A DNA stretch of 64,000 bases from Brasenia schreberi (GCA_036023115.1 JAYKKT010000090.1:30620501-30684500), one strand, 5' to 3'. Counted from the stretch's first letter, positions 24,242 to 36,108 are shown. Notes: generated by a model from the sequence alone, not told the origin. Translations and numbers: made by a program.

Positions 24242-25343
24242 TTGCAAATCTCGAATCGAAGCACGTTTAATCAGATTTAAACAAGAAACTACGCCGGAGA
24301 AACGAATCAGATGACAGAAAAATTTCCCGTCGGAAAATTTCTGTTCATTTTCTGCAAAAGAGTGCAGATCTGATTCTAATTGGCTGTTTCGATTGAATTC
24401 TGAGTGGAAGAAGATCAATCGAACTCGGATCTAGTTGAAGGAACTAGATCGGAAGCCGATCAGAACATCTGGAGGTAGATCGGGCCGTTCTTGAGCAAGA
24501 ACTGGTCGGAAAAACAATTTATCGGTGAAACTGTTTTGGCAATCTAAACTCGAGGTTGAGACACTTGATTCTGAGCAAAGTGAATTCGCCTGATCAGATC
24601 TAGTAATGATTCATCAAGCAACGATGAGATCAATTAACAACTGAGATTGATCGGGACCGATTTGGCAAGATCATTTAACGCTTTCCTCAACAATTGTCGG
24701 AAAACAGATTTTCAGAAGAAAATTCTGTGCGGTTCAAAAAAGGGGCAATTTTGGTCGCTTTTAATTCAGTTGAACTGATTCTAAGGTGCGTGGAAGTATA
24801 TGAGATTCAGTTCTTAGCACAACTGCAGCTGATCGAATTGATAAATCGTTGCGAAGAATTAGAACAGAACAGAGTTTGAGCGGTTGAATTAATGAACAGC
24901 AACAGGCCATTCCATTTCGCTGTTCTTGATTAAATTTCTGCAAAATTTTGGATTAACTGCATCTGTTTTAACGTGACTTCACAGTGTACCAGATTTACAG
25001 AGCAGATGACATTCGGTTTTTGATGAATCGGTGTTGAAAATCGCTAATTGTTCCCGCCGGAAACTTGTTACTGCAACAGACATAGTTTTGCTGCAGATGG
25101 ATTTTGGCCGATTTGCAGGTTGATTCCGAAGGGTCTAGAGTTAGTAGTTTGAGCTAAAATTTGGTATAGATCTTACCTGTATAATAGACTTTGTCAGAGC
25201 GGTTGTATTTTGTACGTTTGGATTTTGTAGAGTCCTGTATCACGGTTGTAAACAGCGGGAAAAACCAGTTGTCCTATTTTTTCAGTTTCTGTATGGTCTG
25301 TTGGTTCAGTTCAGGTCTGTAACTGAGTCAGGTTCTTACTGGC
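24242..25343 (+). mobile_element. untranslated leader of the plus-strand chromovirus copy
   Basis: Between the primer site and gag. The sequence is homologous to the inverse of 33430-32300 in the minus-strand copy; for example, both carry TACGCCG..AAA..AATCAGA and GACAGAAA motifs. Confidence 0.65.
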
Positions 25344-26880
25344 ATGCGTAAGGGACGTAAGGATACCACGGCAGAGGCTGGTTCTTCTGGAAGACCAATG
25401 GTTGAGGAGGCCTTAGCTCGAATTCAGCTGAAGCTTGAAGAAATGCAACTGGTGCAAACGCAGTTTCAACAGGGACAGGATTCGTTGCGCCAAAGCCAAG
25501 CACAACTCGTTGTACAAGTTGCCAGATTGCAGAAGCAACCAGTTCAACCTTCAGCTGAACAAGGAATGAGTCGACAACTGGACCTCAGTCTGATTCCGTC
25601 GGTAAGTAGACGTGGACAGGTACGCGTATCTCCAAACTTCGCTTGTTTACCGGCATCATTCGGGGGTGTTCGGGATAGAAAGGTCTTAGAGAACTTTCTT
25701 TGGGACGTCGAGAGATACATGGGTTATCTCAAGTGGCGGATCACCAAAAGGTGTTGATGACCATGTTGTTTCTTACGGATGATGCGAAGGTGTGGTGGCG
25801 AACGAGAGAGGTTACAGCCGTCAACGGAGGTGCTGCTCTCCATATGACTTGGGAGGAGTTCCAAAGTAAATTGAGGGGTCAATTCACAACAATGAATTGC
25901 AATCGACGGACGAGAGAGCTTCTCATCAAACTCAGACATATGGGTACTCTACGCGAGTATGTCCAGAAGTTTTCTTTACTATTAGAGGTATGGGACATGA
26001 CCGAAACTGATCAGCTCTTCTACTTTGAGTAAGGTTTACAGCGTTGGGCTTAAGTAGAACTTAGGAGGAGAAACCCCTCAAGCATATTGGAGGCGATTTC
26101 GGTCGTAGAAAGTTTCATTGATCTTAAGAGCATGCGCGAAAAGGGTCACGATGCGCCTAAGGGGAAAAAGAACGGAAATAATAAAAAGAACCGCAGTAAA
26201 GATAGTAAAGAGCTAGGAAAGAATATGGAGGCATCTTCTTTCACGGGCAAGTCAGGAGGCAATGGAGTGGGGTTGTGCTACATTTGCAACGGGCCGCATC
26301 GCATGTATTGTCCCAAGAAGGCTAAGTTAGCCGCTTTGGAGGTTAAGGAGCAAATCAGGGTCGAGGACGTGACCGAGGCGACGGGGGATGAGTTGATCCA
26401 GGTTGTCCAGTTTCAACTTCTTAACACCATGATTTGCGAGAGACCAACACGAGCCCTTAACTTTGTGAAAGTTCACATAGGCAAACACACTATCCAGGCC
26501 TTGGTAGATTCAGGGGCGAGCCAATCACTTATTTCACTAGAGATTACCAAGACGATAGGGTTTAAGGTGACACCGTCTACGACATAACTGAAGCTAGTGA
26601 ATGCAGCCATGTCTCCACTTGAGGGAATGGAACTGGAGTGTAGGCTGACAGTTGGGCTGTGGAAAAGAGTGTTGAACTTAATAGTAGCAGCCATCGGCGA
26701 GTATTCGATGATACTAGGGTGCGATTTCTTGAGAACTGCACAAGCGATGGTGGCTCCTCACCTTCGAGGTTTGGTCATTGTGAACAAAGGACAAAATGAG
26801 TTTGTACCGTGTGTGGATCCAAGTAAGGCACTAGCAGTATTGACGTGCGCTACATACTACCTGATGGACAAGAAGTCGAC
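25344..26880 (+). pseudogene. Ty3/gypsy gag-protease, broken copy
   Basis: The gag starts MRKGRKDTTAEAGSSGRP and includes the capsid segment DDAKVWWRTREVTA. A zinc knuckle CYICNGPHRMYC sits near 26278, and an aspartic protease has VDSGASQSLI near 26500 and AIGEYSMILGCDFL near 26690. It is disrupted by a one-base deletion near 25725 (GGTTATCTC here versus GGAGTATCTC in the minus copy), by stop codons at about 26030 and 26053 where the other copy has Gln and Arg, and by a stop at 26585. Reverse transcriptase and integrase are absent. Sequence homology ends near 26880. Confidence 0.85.
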
Positions 26881-27037
26881 GGTAGGGCCGAAGTATCAGA
26901 GCATGAAAGCACCATGTTATGTATGTAGTCGACTCGGGTCATGTGTTATCGGATTTCATTACCACTCACATGCGTTGATTACCTTGCACACACATAGTGA
27001 GTTGAAGAAGTTCATCTGCCATCCAGGTGATAACTTG
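26881..27037. mobile_element. junction between opposed chromovirus copies
   Basis: After the protease remnant, the plus strand has AAGAAGTTCATCTGCCAT near 27007, resembling the LTR 3' end at ~24170. It then switches directly to an inverted primer site. This is the point where the plus- and minus-oriented copies meet. Confidence 0.55.
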
Positions 27038-27049
27038 GCTCTGATACCA
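27038..27049 (-). other. primer binding site, minus orientation
   Basis: The inverse reads TGGTATCAGAGC, next to the LTR at 27053-27773. A primer site on the distal side of this LTR shows that further internal sequence once continued here. Confidence 0.8.
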
Positions 27050-27052
27050 TTT

Positions 27053-27773
27053 TGTTATAGATTTAAATCAAAAATTCGATTATTCTTACCTTTGATGGCA
27101 GATGAAAGCATCACATCCATCTCAGCCCTGTTCCTGCACGTTCATCAGCTGTCCACCGTGATTCTTCTCCAATTTCGGCCAACTGTTGCGAAAATACTCT
27201 CCACAGATTGTCAAGAATGTCTTTACACTAACACACTCGACTTACAACTCACAAATCTCATGAAGAACAGATTAATACTCACACGTTGAAGTTTACAAAC
27301 ATCAAAGCAATTCACTGTCATTAAACGGTAATCAGATTACACGAGATACACGCACACGGATGACTGAACTCTAAGCCTACACTCGATAATACTTGCAGAA
27401 CTTACAATTGGATTTCACACTCTCATCCCTCTCTCTAGCTCTCCCCTCACATATCCGGTTACAGGTATTTATAAGCTTTAGGCCAGCCTAACTACTAACC
27501 GTTAGTGAAGAATATTCCATGAAAATATTTCGACCTGCTTGTACACGAGCCCTATCTAGTTCCCTAACCGTGTTACCTGTGTAACCCACTTACCAACCCA
27601 AGACACTACATGGCTTGGACTATGTACAGGACACTCACACTAGTAACCCATACAAGTGACTCAAACCAGTATCATGTATGATGTGGCTCAAGAGGGGCTT
27701 TCGCGTGTCGTAGTGCGCACACTCCGGGCATGCTTGGCGATGTGTGCACGGTGCTAGCGTCAGTCTTGTAACA
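27053..27773 (-). mobile_element. chromovirus LTR (721 bp, minus)
   Basis: On the minus strand it begins TGTTACAAG and ends ..AAATCTATAACA, a decayed TG...CA pair. It is homologous to 33438-34253 throughout; for example, both carry GATGGCAGATGAAAGCATC and TTACACGAGATACACGCA. A TATA-like TTATAAATACC (minus) lies near 27471. A polypurine GGGGAGAGT lies just before its start, so it is the 3' LTR of the gag-pol copy. Confidence 0.8.
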
Positions 27774-28317
27774 ACTCTCCCCATGTAAAGCCTGGACTCG
27801 TCCTCGAGGCCTGATGATATGTGCGCAAGAGCTGCTCGTACTGCCACAACTGACCTACAGGAATCCAACTATCGTCGTTTGGTCCACGCCCTGTCCATCG
27901 CACAAGATATTGCGTCTGACACCGCAATCCTGCTTCACTAACCTTGTGCGCCAATACCTCTGACCCTGTTGGTATATCCTCTCGCACTAATAGTTGTGGA
28001 CGATGCTCCAACCAATCCGGATCCTCATGGTACGGCTTCAACTGTGATACGTGAAATGTCGGATGTAGCTTTAACCTGGCTGGCAATTCAAGCTTCTAGG
28101 CAACCGAACCTACTCTCTGCACAATCTTGAATGGTCCATCATACTTTGGTTTTAACCCCATGTGGCTACCTTTGCATACCTGCTTCTTGATGTACTCGAG
28201 AATCCGCAGCCACACAAAATCTCCTACTTTGTGCTCCACTACTCGTCTATGCCGGTCCCCATATTTCACCATGTGTGCTTGCGCTCGTGCAAGGGCCATC
28301 TTCGCCTTTTCATACAA
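27760..28317 (-). pseudogene. integrase C-terminus with chromodomain
   Basis: Two open pieces in series. The first (28317-28096) holds the integrase C-terminal GDFVWLRI and KYDGPFKIVQRVGSVA. The second (28086-27760) starts LKLHPTFHVSQLKPYH and then has a chromodomain-like VLAHKVSEAGLRCQTQYLVRW...DDSWIP. One stop codon separates them. A chromodomain after integrase marks the chromovirus branch of Ty3/gypsy, in which it is thought to steer integration to chromatin. The frame reaches the 3' LTR. Confidence 0.85.
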
Positions 28318-28851
28318 TGCCTATCTCTCTCGAACCTCTCGAAGAGCGGTGGGACAACTGCTCGTGCCATCTCCCTGTATGAGATCCAACGGTCCTAGTG
28401 GTTGCCAACTCATCACCAACTCAAATGGACTCATGCTTGTAGTAGAATTCTGGTGTGTGTTGTAACTATATTGCACAATGTCCAGCAATGATACCCAGTT
28501 CTTCTAACTGGCTGACACGTAGTGGCGGAGATACTCCTCGAACAAGGAATTCATTCTCTCTATCTAACCGTCCGTCTATGAATGATGTACTTACGACAAT
28601 AGAAGTTGAGTTCCCATCATCCTAAACACTTCACTCCAAAACCTACTCGTAAAGCGAGCATCTCGGTCAGATATAATCTCTTCCGGAACTCCGAAGTGTT
28701 TCACTACATTATGCATAAACAGTCGTGCGGTGTGCTTAGTGTTGTACTCCCGAGGTGCTGCCATGAACACTCCGTACTTTGAAAATCTATCTACTACCAC
28801 AAAGATAGTCTCTAAACCATTCACTCTCTGTAGTCTTGAGATAAAATCCAT
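28318..28851 (-). pseudogene. integrase core domain, interrupted
   Basis: 28851-28591 encodes MDFISRLQRVNGLETIFVVV..DRFSKYGVF, with the second catalytic region ISDRDARFTSRFW. The frame is then broken by several stops before the C-terminal part, so the Glu-containing third motif is not in an open frame. The first catalytic Asp lies in VVVDRFSKY. Confidence 0.8.
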
Positions 28852-28863
28852 AGAAATAGCTTT

Positions 28864-29475
28864 TCAAGGTCTATCTGAAACTGGAAGCGGCTGCAACATC
28901 CCCGTAGGTTGCCTGTGCTCCACCTTGTCCTGCTGACACACAGGACAGTCTCGAACGTAGTCACCAATGACCCGCACCATATGAGGCCAATAGTAGCCAT
29001 GCACCAACAAGGTGACTGTACGCTCAACCCCTGGATGTCTGGCGTGTGCGATGTCGTGTACCTCGTATAAGAGGGCTCGTCTCAATCCATCTGCATTTGG
29101 AATGATCAATTGTTTGGTCTTGGTCCATAGTACTCCATTTCGGGATACATATTTCTCTGTATGTCCAAGAGAGATTTGCTCCTTCAAATATCTATATGAT
29201 GGATCATTCTCCCCGACGTCCTTGATACGTTGCACGAAGTCACCCTGGATACGCATCATGGCACCAATTATGTCATGTGAAAGTTTCCTACTCAAGGCAT
29301 CTGCCACTACGTTTTCCTTTTCAGGCTTATACGACCACTCAAAGTCATATTCTTCCAACAACTCTAACCATCTGGCCTGGCATGGGTTAAGTTTCTTCAG
29401 GGTCTTCAAAAATGTGTTTGCCACGTTATCCGTGACCACTGTGAAATGAGATCCCAACAAATACACCCTCCACAA
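28864..29475 (-). pseudogene. RNase H C-terminal part and integrase zinc-binding domain
   Basis: The frame has the connection/RNase H tail (FTVVTDNVANTFLKT; NVVADALSRK). It then has the HHCC zinc domain of integrase, with H..H in YEVHDIAHARHPGVERT and CPVCQQ. It ends PLPVSDRP at a stop where the core domain should continue. Confidence 0.85.
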
Positions 29476-29577
29476 ATGTAAAAAGTATACGACGGCTAGT
29501 AACTCACGTTCATGGGCAAGATACCGTGTCTCAGCATCCTTCAGTTTACGGCTCTCGAAGGCAATGGGATGTCCGTC

Positions 29578-30741
29578 CTAGGACAACACTCCTCCTAGCG
29601 CTCTCTCGCTAGCGTCAGTGTGAACCACAACTGTCTTTGAGAAATTCAGTAAATGCAGAACTGGTGCCTCCGTGATAGCTGACTTTAGGCTCTCTAATGC
29701 CTCTCTACACCTAGAAGTCCACTCCCACAGAGTGCATTTCTTCAACAACTCAGTGAGTGGTGTAGCTATTCTCGAAAAGTTCCTCACAAACTTCAGATAG
29801 TAGTTAGCTAATCCCAGAAAACTACGAAGCTCACTCACCGATTTCGGTACCTCCCAATCTCTAATAGCACTCACCTTCCTAGGGTCCATAGGGATCTCGC
29901 CACCACCAATGATGTGGCCTAGGAACGTGATAGTTTCCCTGGCGAACTCACATTTCTCCCTCTTCACATATAAAGTGTGTTCTCTCAACCGCTGGAACAC
30001 CTGGGAGAGATGTCTCACATGCTCATCGAGGTCGTGACTGTAAATAACAATATTGTTGAGATAAATGACCACGAACTCATCGACAAACCCGTGTAAAACC
30101 TCGTTCATTAAACAACAAAATGTCGCTGGTGCGTTGGTTAGCCCAAACGGCATCACCAAAAACTCATATGCCTCGTAGCACGTCACCATGGTTGTCTTAG
30201 CCTCATCCCCTGGAGCCACTCTAACCTGCCAATACCCTGATCTAAGGTCTAGTTTGAAGAACCACCTTGCTCCCCCTAACCGGTCAAATAAGTTTGCTAC
30301 CAATGGAATCGGGTAACGATCTTTCACTGTCACTTTGTTTAAGGCCCGATAATCTACACGCATAAGGAGGGATCCATCGACCTTCTTCTGAAATAACACA
30401 GGTGAGCCAAATGGAGACTTAGTTGGTTGTACCATGCCTGCCTCAAGCAATTCTCCCAATTGCTTATAAAGCTCCTCGAGCTCCAGTGGACTCATGCGGT
30501 AAGCGGCCCGACTAGGCGCCTTCGCACCAGGCTCCAATACTATAGTGTGGTCTGTCGCGCGCCTCGGCGGCAGTTGCTTTGGTAGTTCTGGCAGCATGAC
30601 ATCAGCGAACGCGTTCAACATGCGTTGTACTTCAGTGGGTATATCCTCCCCTCTCAACTGACTCTCCTCTCGGAGCACTGCCACCACCGTGGGGCAGTCT
30701 TTACGCAAGCCATCCTTCAGCTGCATAGCTGATAAATACAA
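29578..30741 (-). pseudogene. chromovirus reverse transcriptase, catalytic site lost
   Basis: A 387-codon frame with PSRAAYRMSPLELEEL, SPFGSPVLFQKK, MRVDYRALNKVTVKDRYPIP, FKLDLRSGYWQV and FGLTNAPATF. The catalytic box reads VVIYLNNIVIYS where the family has YLDD, so both metal-binding aspartates are Asn. The thumb/connection (FLGHII; LRSFLGLANYY) and start of RNase H (VVHTDASERALGGVLS) follow, then a stop. This enzyme could not polymerise even if expressed. Confidence 0.92.
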
Positions 30742-30978
30742 GGCACCACAAGTAGGCTCAACCGGTGCCTTGCTGGGGTCATACTATGGCACATACCCTG
30801 GCTATCGTGGGTCTACATACACTAGACCTCCCACATGAGGTGCCACCATCATGTGTGCAGTGCGAAAAAAATCACAACCCAACACCACCCCAAAGTCATC
30901 GATGGTGCTAACGGTGAATGTCAAGGTTCCGGACCAACATATTACCTGAATTCGGCAATCCTTGACTATCCCAGACAC

Positions 30979-31179
30979 TCAGCTAGCTTGAGTGTTCACC
31001 GTCTTAAGACGCTTCTCCGATGACGTCAACTTCAACCCTAAAACCCGTGCGGTGGTTGTAGAAATAATAGAATGAGATGCCCCGGTATCGGCTAGAGCAT
31101 GCGTCATAGCGTCGCCTATGCGTGCCTCTACAAACACAAGACTCCGGCGCGGCTCATCATGCATGCACGCTGCGCCCAA
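30979..31179 (-). pseudogene. retroviral-type aspartic protease remnant
   Basis: Contains RIGDAMTHALADTGASHSIIS, with the catalytic DTG/S box, followed by ARVLGLKL. The frame ends early. The open frame does not connect to reverse transcriptase without stops (30742-30978). Confidence 0.8.
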
Positions 31180-31283
31180 CAGCTAGAAGGAAGTGGCCTG
31201 TGTGCTGGTGTTAGTGCCTACGCCCGCTGAATCGTCTTCGGCAAGTAAAGCAGCTAGTTTTGCCTTTTTAGGGCAAAATCTCA

Positions 31284-32290
31284 TTAAGTGAGGACCCTGG
31301 CAAATGAAACACGTCCCTGATCCTTTATCTTCCTTTTTCTGGCTACCCTTACCTTTCTTAGACTCACCCGAACCACTCTTTGTGCTTTCGGCTGACCCTT
31401 TCTTTTTTTTTCATTTCTTGTTTTTGCCTTTACCCGACTTCTCTTTTTCTTTCGTTTTCGGAGTTTCATTTCCTTTACTAGCTTTCAAATCCACGAAACT
31501 CTCCACAACCATAATCACCTCTAAAATGCTAGAGAGATTTCTCCTACGAAGTTTGACTCGAGCCCAAGGTTGTAAACCTTGCTCAAAATAAAACATTTGG
31601 TCGACTTCACTCATATCTAGCACGTCCAATAGCAAAGAGCTGAATTTTTGAACATATTCATGCAAAGTGCCGGTATGTTTGAGCTTGATAAGAAGCTCCC
31701 GTGTCCGATGATTGTAGTTTGTCGGTGTAAACTGAGTTCTCAATTCATTTCGAAACTCATCCCAAGTTGTAGGAAGTGAGGCACCTCCATTGGCGGCCGT
31801 GACCTCCCTTGTCCGCCACCACACATTCGCATCATCTTTGAGAAACAACGTGGCCACCAACACCTTGTGGTGATCTGCCACTTGAGATACTCCCATGTAT
31901 CTCTCAACATCCCATAGAAAGTTCTCTAATGACTTTCGATCCCGAACACCCCCCGAATGATGTCAGTTCTAGAACTTGAAGTTTCAAGCATGTAGAGTTT
32001 GGAGATACGCGTGCCTGTTCACGCCCACTTACCGACGGAATCGGACAAAGGTCCTGTTGTCAACTTGTTCCCGGTTCAGCTGAAGGTTGAACTGGTTGCT
32101 TCTGCAATCTGGCAACTTGTACAGCAAGTTGTGCTTGGCTTTGGCGCAACGAATCCAGTCCCTGTTGAAACTGCGTCTGCACCAACTGCATTTCTTCAAG
32201 TTTCAGCAAAATTCGAGCCCAGGCATCCTCAGCCACTGGTCTACCTGAAGAACCAGCCTCTGCCGTGGCATCCTTGCATCCCTTCCCCAT
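31284..32290 (-). pseudogene. Ty3/gypsy gag, broken copy
   Basis: Starts MGKGCKDATAEAGSSGRPV at 32290. The capsid part lies at 31896-31411 (DDANVWWRTREVTAANGG; TRELLIKLKHTGTLHEYV), followed by a Lys/Glu-rich stretch and a zinc knuckle GTCFICQGPHLMRFCPKK near 31310 in another frame. The CX2CX3HX4C spacing is as in plant chromoviruses. At least two frame breaks lie between the pieces. It is the inverted counterpart of 25344-26600. Confidence 0.85.
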
Positions 32291-33423
32291 TCTAGGAAGA
32301 ACTTGACTCAGTTACAGACCTTAGACACTGAACTAAACCAACAGAACAACACCCGCAGAGTTACATTGCTGAATTTCACAGAAACTATAAAAACCGTATA
32401 GCTGGTTTTTCCCTCTGTTTACAACCTTGATTAAAGATTCTACAAAATCCAAACGTACAAAATACAACCATAATGATAAATTATTTTATACAGGTAAGAT
32501 CTGTACCAAATTTCAGCCCTAAAAACTAACACTAGCCCCTTCGGAATCAACCTGAAAATCGGCAAAAATCCATCTGCAGAAAAACTATTTCTGTTGCTGT
32601 AACAATTTTCCGAGGGAATGGTTAGCAATTCTCAGCCATGATTCACTAAGAACCGATTGTTACCTGCTCAAGAAACCTTGTACCTTGTCATACTAACTCG
32701 AACCAGATGCAGTTAGTTCAAATTTTTCAGAAAATATAATCCAAACAACAAGATGAATCGTCAAGCTGCTGTTCATCAGTTCACACGTCTAGACGTTGTT
32801 CTATTCCAACTTCCGCAGCAACTAATCACTTCACTTGGCTGCGTTCAACTATGAATTGAAGTTCTTGACACTAATTCACACCTTAGAATTAGTTCAATTG
32901 GATTATACCCGAACAGAACTGTCTTAACTTGAACCAAACAGAATTTGATTCAAAAACTCTGTTTTCCGACAACGTATGTTGAGAGTTGACAGATAGCGTT
33001 GGATCTGTTCTGATCTGACTCGATTCTCAGTCGAGTTGATGATTGCTTGATGAATAACAATCAAATTCGATCAGATGAAGTCCTTTGGTTACAAATTCAA
33101 GTGATTTAACGCCTCTTTACAGATCGTTGAAATTTCTTTACCGTGAAACCGCTTTTCCGACCTGTTCTTATTTCAGAACAGCACGATCTGCTGTTTAATG
33201 CTCAGATCAGTCTCCGATCTAACTCCTCCAGTTAGATCAGGTTGTGATTGAATCGTTTCCCCACAGATTCAACCAATCCAGACCTCACAGACTCAGATCT
33301 GCAGCATCCAGCCGCAGTTCGACAGAAAATTTCCGGCGAACGGAATTTCTGTCTTCTGATTTGTTTTTCGGCGTATTTTCTCACGGAAATCTGATCACAA
33401 TTGCTTCAATTCGAGCTTCCAAA
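32291..33423 (-). mobile_element. untranslated leader of the minus chromovirus copy
   Basis: Between gag and the primer site, with no frame. It is the inverted counterpart of 24242-25343. Confidence 0.7.
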
Positions 33424-33435
33424 GCTATGATACCA
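33424..33435 (-). other. primer binding site, one base changed
   Basis: The inverse reads TGGTATCATAGC against TGGTATCAGAGC at the other sites. Confidence 0.75.
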
Positions 33436-33437
33436 TT

Positions 33438-34253
33438 ATTCTTACCTGTGATGGCAGATGAAAGCATCGCATCCATCTCAGCCCTGTTCGTGCACGTTCA
33501 TCAGCTGTCCACCGTGATTCTTCTCGAATTCTCGCCAGCTGCTGCGGAAGTGTTCTTCATAGATTGTGAAGAATGTCTTTAAACTAACACACTCGGCTTA
33601 CAACTCACAAATCTCATAGATTGTGAAGAATGTCTTTAAACTAACACACTCGGCTTACAACTCACAAATCTCATGAATAACATATCTACGAACATCAAAG
33701 CAATTCAATATCATTAAACGGTAATCATATTACACGAGATACACGCATACGAACGACTGGATCTAAGACTACACTAGGTAATACGTAGGACTTACAATCG
33801 GGTTTCACACTCTCATCCCTCTCTCTAACATGCCAGCCCTATTTATAACCATGGCTGGATCTAACCACCAACGGTTAGGAAGGAATATTCCAAGTGAATA
33901 TTCCTTGGTTACCTGATCTAGATCCATACCTAGTTCAGCTGCCCATGTTTACAAGTACCCAACCCGATTACAACCCGTAACCTACCTACATCACACGACA
34001 CCTACAAGTGACATGCATGAGTCGAACACAATCTTTGACCCATGGACTCATGCACACACATATGACCTCCACATACAAGTGATACGTACAAAGCACCAAA
34101 GCCTACAACCACATCTCCAAGAGAGGTCCACCCTCGCTTCGTGAACATAGTGCATGCACCTATGCCCAAGCCTCTCCCAGTGCGTGTGCCCTCTAAAGCC
34201 TCCAAATGAAGGATGCGTGTGGGTGCACGCGCCTCAAAATTTTGTCTGTGACA
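33438..34253 (-). mobile_element. chromovirus 5' LTR (about 815 bp, minus)
   Basis: Begins TGTCACAGAC at 34253 on the minus strand and runs to the primer site. A TATA-like TTATAAATAGGGC (minus) lies at about 33838. A perfect 57-bp tandem duplication (33559-33615 and 33616-33672) is absent from the 27053-27773 LTR. Its inner end lacks the ATTTAAATCTGTGACA tail seen at 24226, so it has a terminal deletion. Confidence 0.8.
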
Positions 34254-35230
34254 ACTCTCCCCCGACCAAGCAGGACCTCACCCTCGAAGTCTCGTGAGCG
34301 TTTGTCTTGGCCTAGACACTCCCCTGGCTAAGCACTCCTTACGACCCCTACCAACTGCTCCTCCGTCCCTCCATGCTTTTGGCATATCCGCACTCTTCTT
34401 GGATCACGTCTCCTCGAAGAAATCGCTTTGGCGTTCATGGTGTTGACCACCTGCCTGCCGACGACACGGTTCCTATCCTAGCGTTGGTCATCCGCTCGTA
34501 GCGGCCTGACCCAAGCGCTAGCCCACTGACACTGTGCGCGAATGCTAGCGCTGGCACCCCTTCGTTGTGACTTGCCCTCCATGAAAAACCTCCCTGACTG
34601 AGGGGTTTTTCTTCTCCTCGGCTGACACCTCTGCCACTGCCCTAACTGACCCTAGCGTTCGGTCTTGTCCACACTGGACGACCCCCCGCCACTGGTGAAA
34701 CCCAGCCTTACCACCGGCCTCTCACTGGTCATATGTACGGCAACATCTCTCAACATCTCAAGTGTCATGCCTCTGCCATGTTCCCCACCCTGGAACGTTA
34801 TCTTGTCCTAACGTCTCACTCGCCTCTCCGAGGAACCCGGCGACAAGACTTCTCACGTCTCCTACCTAAAACGTGAACGATACTCGACGCGTGCGTCATC
34901 AACGCGTGTATCTCTCGGTACCATCCTCATGAGCCTCTCAGGATGAACCTCGCATGCGTGGAACCCACACCGTTCCTCGCACAACACTTCTCAGCTCGGG
35001 AAACACCTCGAGACCTTCGGCTATTTGGAGGATACCACATCCTCACCCGAATCCTCGAACCCTCGTGCTCCCTACAACCAGCATAGGTGTTCCGATGCGT
35101 GCACCCACCGCACCAACGGAAACCCCTCATCGACCCCTCATTAGGTCGATTCTCGTTTCTTCCTTTCCTCACTCTTGGGCCCCCTACCCACTTTATGCAT
35201 GTATGCACGCGCCTACCGTATCAACATGAG
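34254..35230 (-). mobile_element. further chromovirus internal remnant beyond the 5' LTR
   Basis: Directly outside the 5' LTR the minus strand has GGGGGAGAGT, a polypurine tract. It is preceded by sequence resembling the pol end at 27774-27830 (plus-strand 'caactctcccc...gga/ctc...cctcga'). A polypurine tract upstream of a 5' LTR implies that another internal region once ended here. The GC-rich remainder has no intact domain. Confidence 0.5.
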
Positions 35231-36043
35231 ACGTGGAACAAAGATCGTGTGGCTTTAAGAGGGAGTACCACAAATAGCCTTGTTATGTTTTTATTATTTT
35301 TTACTCTCTCTCTCTCTCCATAATATATAAAGAAGATCTTCTTTTGATTAAAGAAGCATTCTATATATGTGTGCGTGTGCGTGTGCGTGTGCGTGTGCGT
35401 GTGCGTGTGTGTGTTAGAGAGAGTGATTTCCTTTTGACTTCGTTGTGCGTCACGTTTTTGTCACGATATGCTTGTTCCAAATTTTTAAACAAGAAGAACA
35501 ATTTTGGCAGATCTTCTTGGTTTGTATATTATTTAGAAAAAGTAAAAAAGAACCTCAACACGCCACCATCTAAGAGGCCGTGCACTGCTTTTTCATCCCT
35601 TGAGTGCTAAAACCCCTTCACCGAGACATGTTCACTTGGTAACGAGTGGAGTATCAATTCAGACACGATTCTTAATGTGTGTGACACGATTACTTGTTAC
35701 ATCATTAAAGATTTGATGTTTATGAGAAAAGTCATCTTCTTCTTCTCTTTTTTCTCTATTCTCTATTGTGCATGTATGTTGGTGTCATGTTCGTGCCTTA
35801 CACGAGAACTCTATTGAAGTAGGTTGATCCGTGGGAGATTCTTATGTCACGTAAGGATGTGTTGGTTATGTGAGATTATGAGATTATTCGGGTATTTAGA
35901 GAAGAAGAATCGGACTGAGGCAATGGGTTAAGATTTTTGTCATCACTGTGAGCCTTCAAAGGCCAATCTCTCGCAAAATCCGGTGGAAAACTGGTGACAC
36001 CTAGTGTCATCACTAACCCATGTATATTCGTTTTGAACAGCAC
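35231..36043. other. intergenic with (GTGTGC)n repeat
   Basis: A GTGTGC-type simple repeat runs at 35368-35412, and (CT)n lies near 35306-35318. No gene was recognised. Confidence 0.4.
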
Positions 36044-36108
36044 CTGTGTTTGATATATTGGGACTGCCGTCCCAATACGGCATGCCCGGGCCCGATTATC
36101 AAACACAG
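36044..36108. repeat. 65-bp foldback with 12-bp perfect arms
   Basis: CTGTGTTTGATA (36044-36055) and TATCAAACACAG (36097-36108) are exact inverses around a GC-rich centre that is itself partly palindromic (CCGTCCCAATACGG, GCCCGGGC). Possibly a tiny foldback element upstream of the leader at 36261. Confidence 0.6.

Noticed and set aside
35368..35412. CRISPR-like or structured array
   Set aside because: It is a plain GTGTGC-type simple repeat with no spacers.
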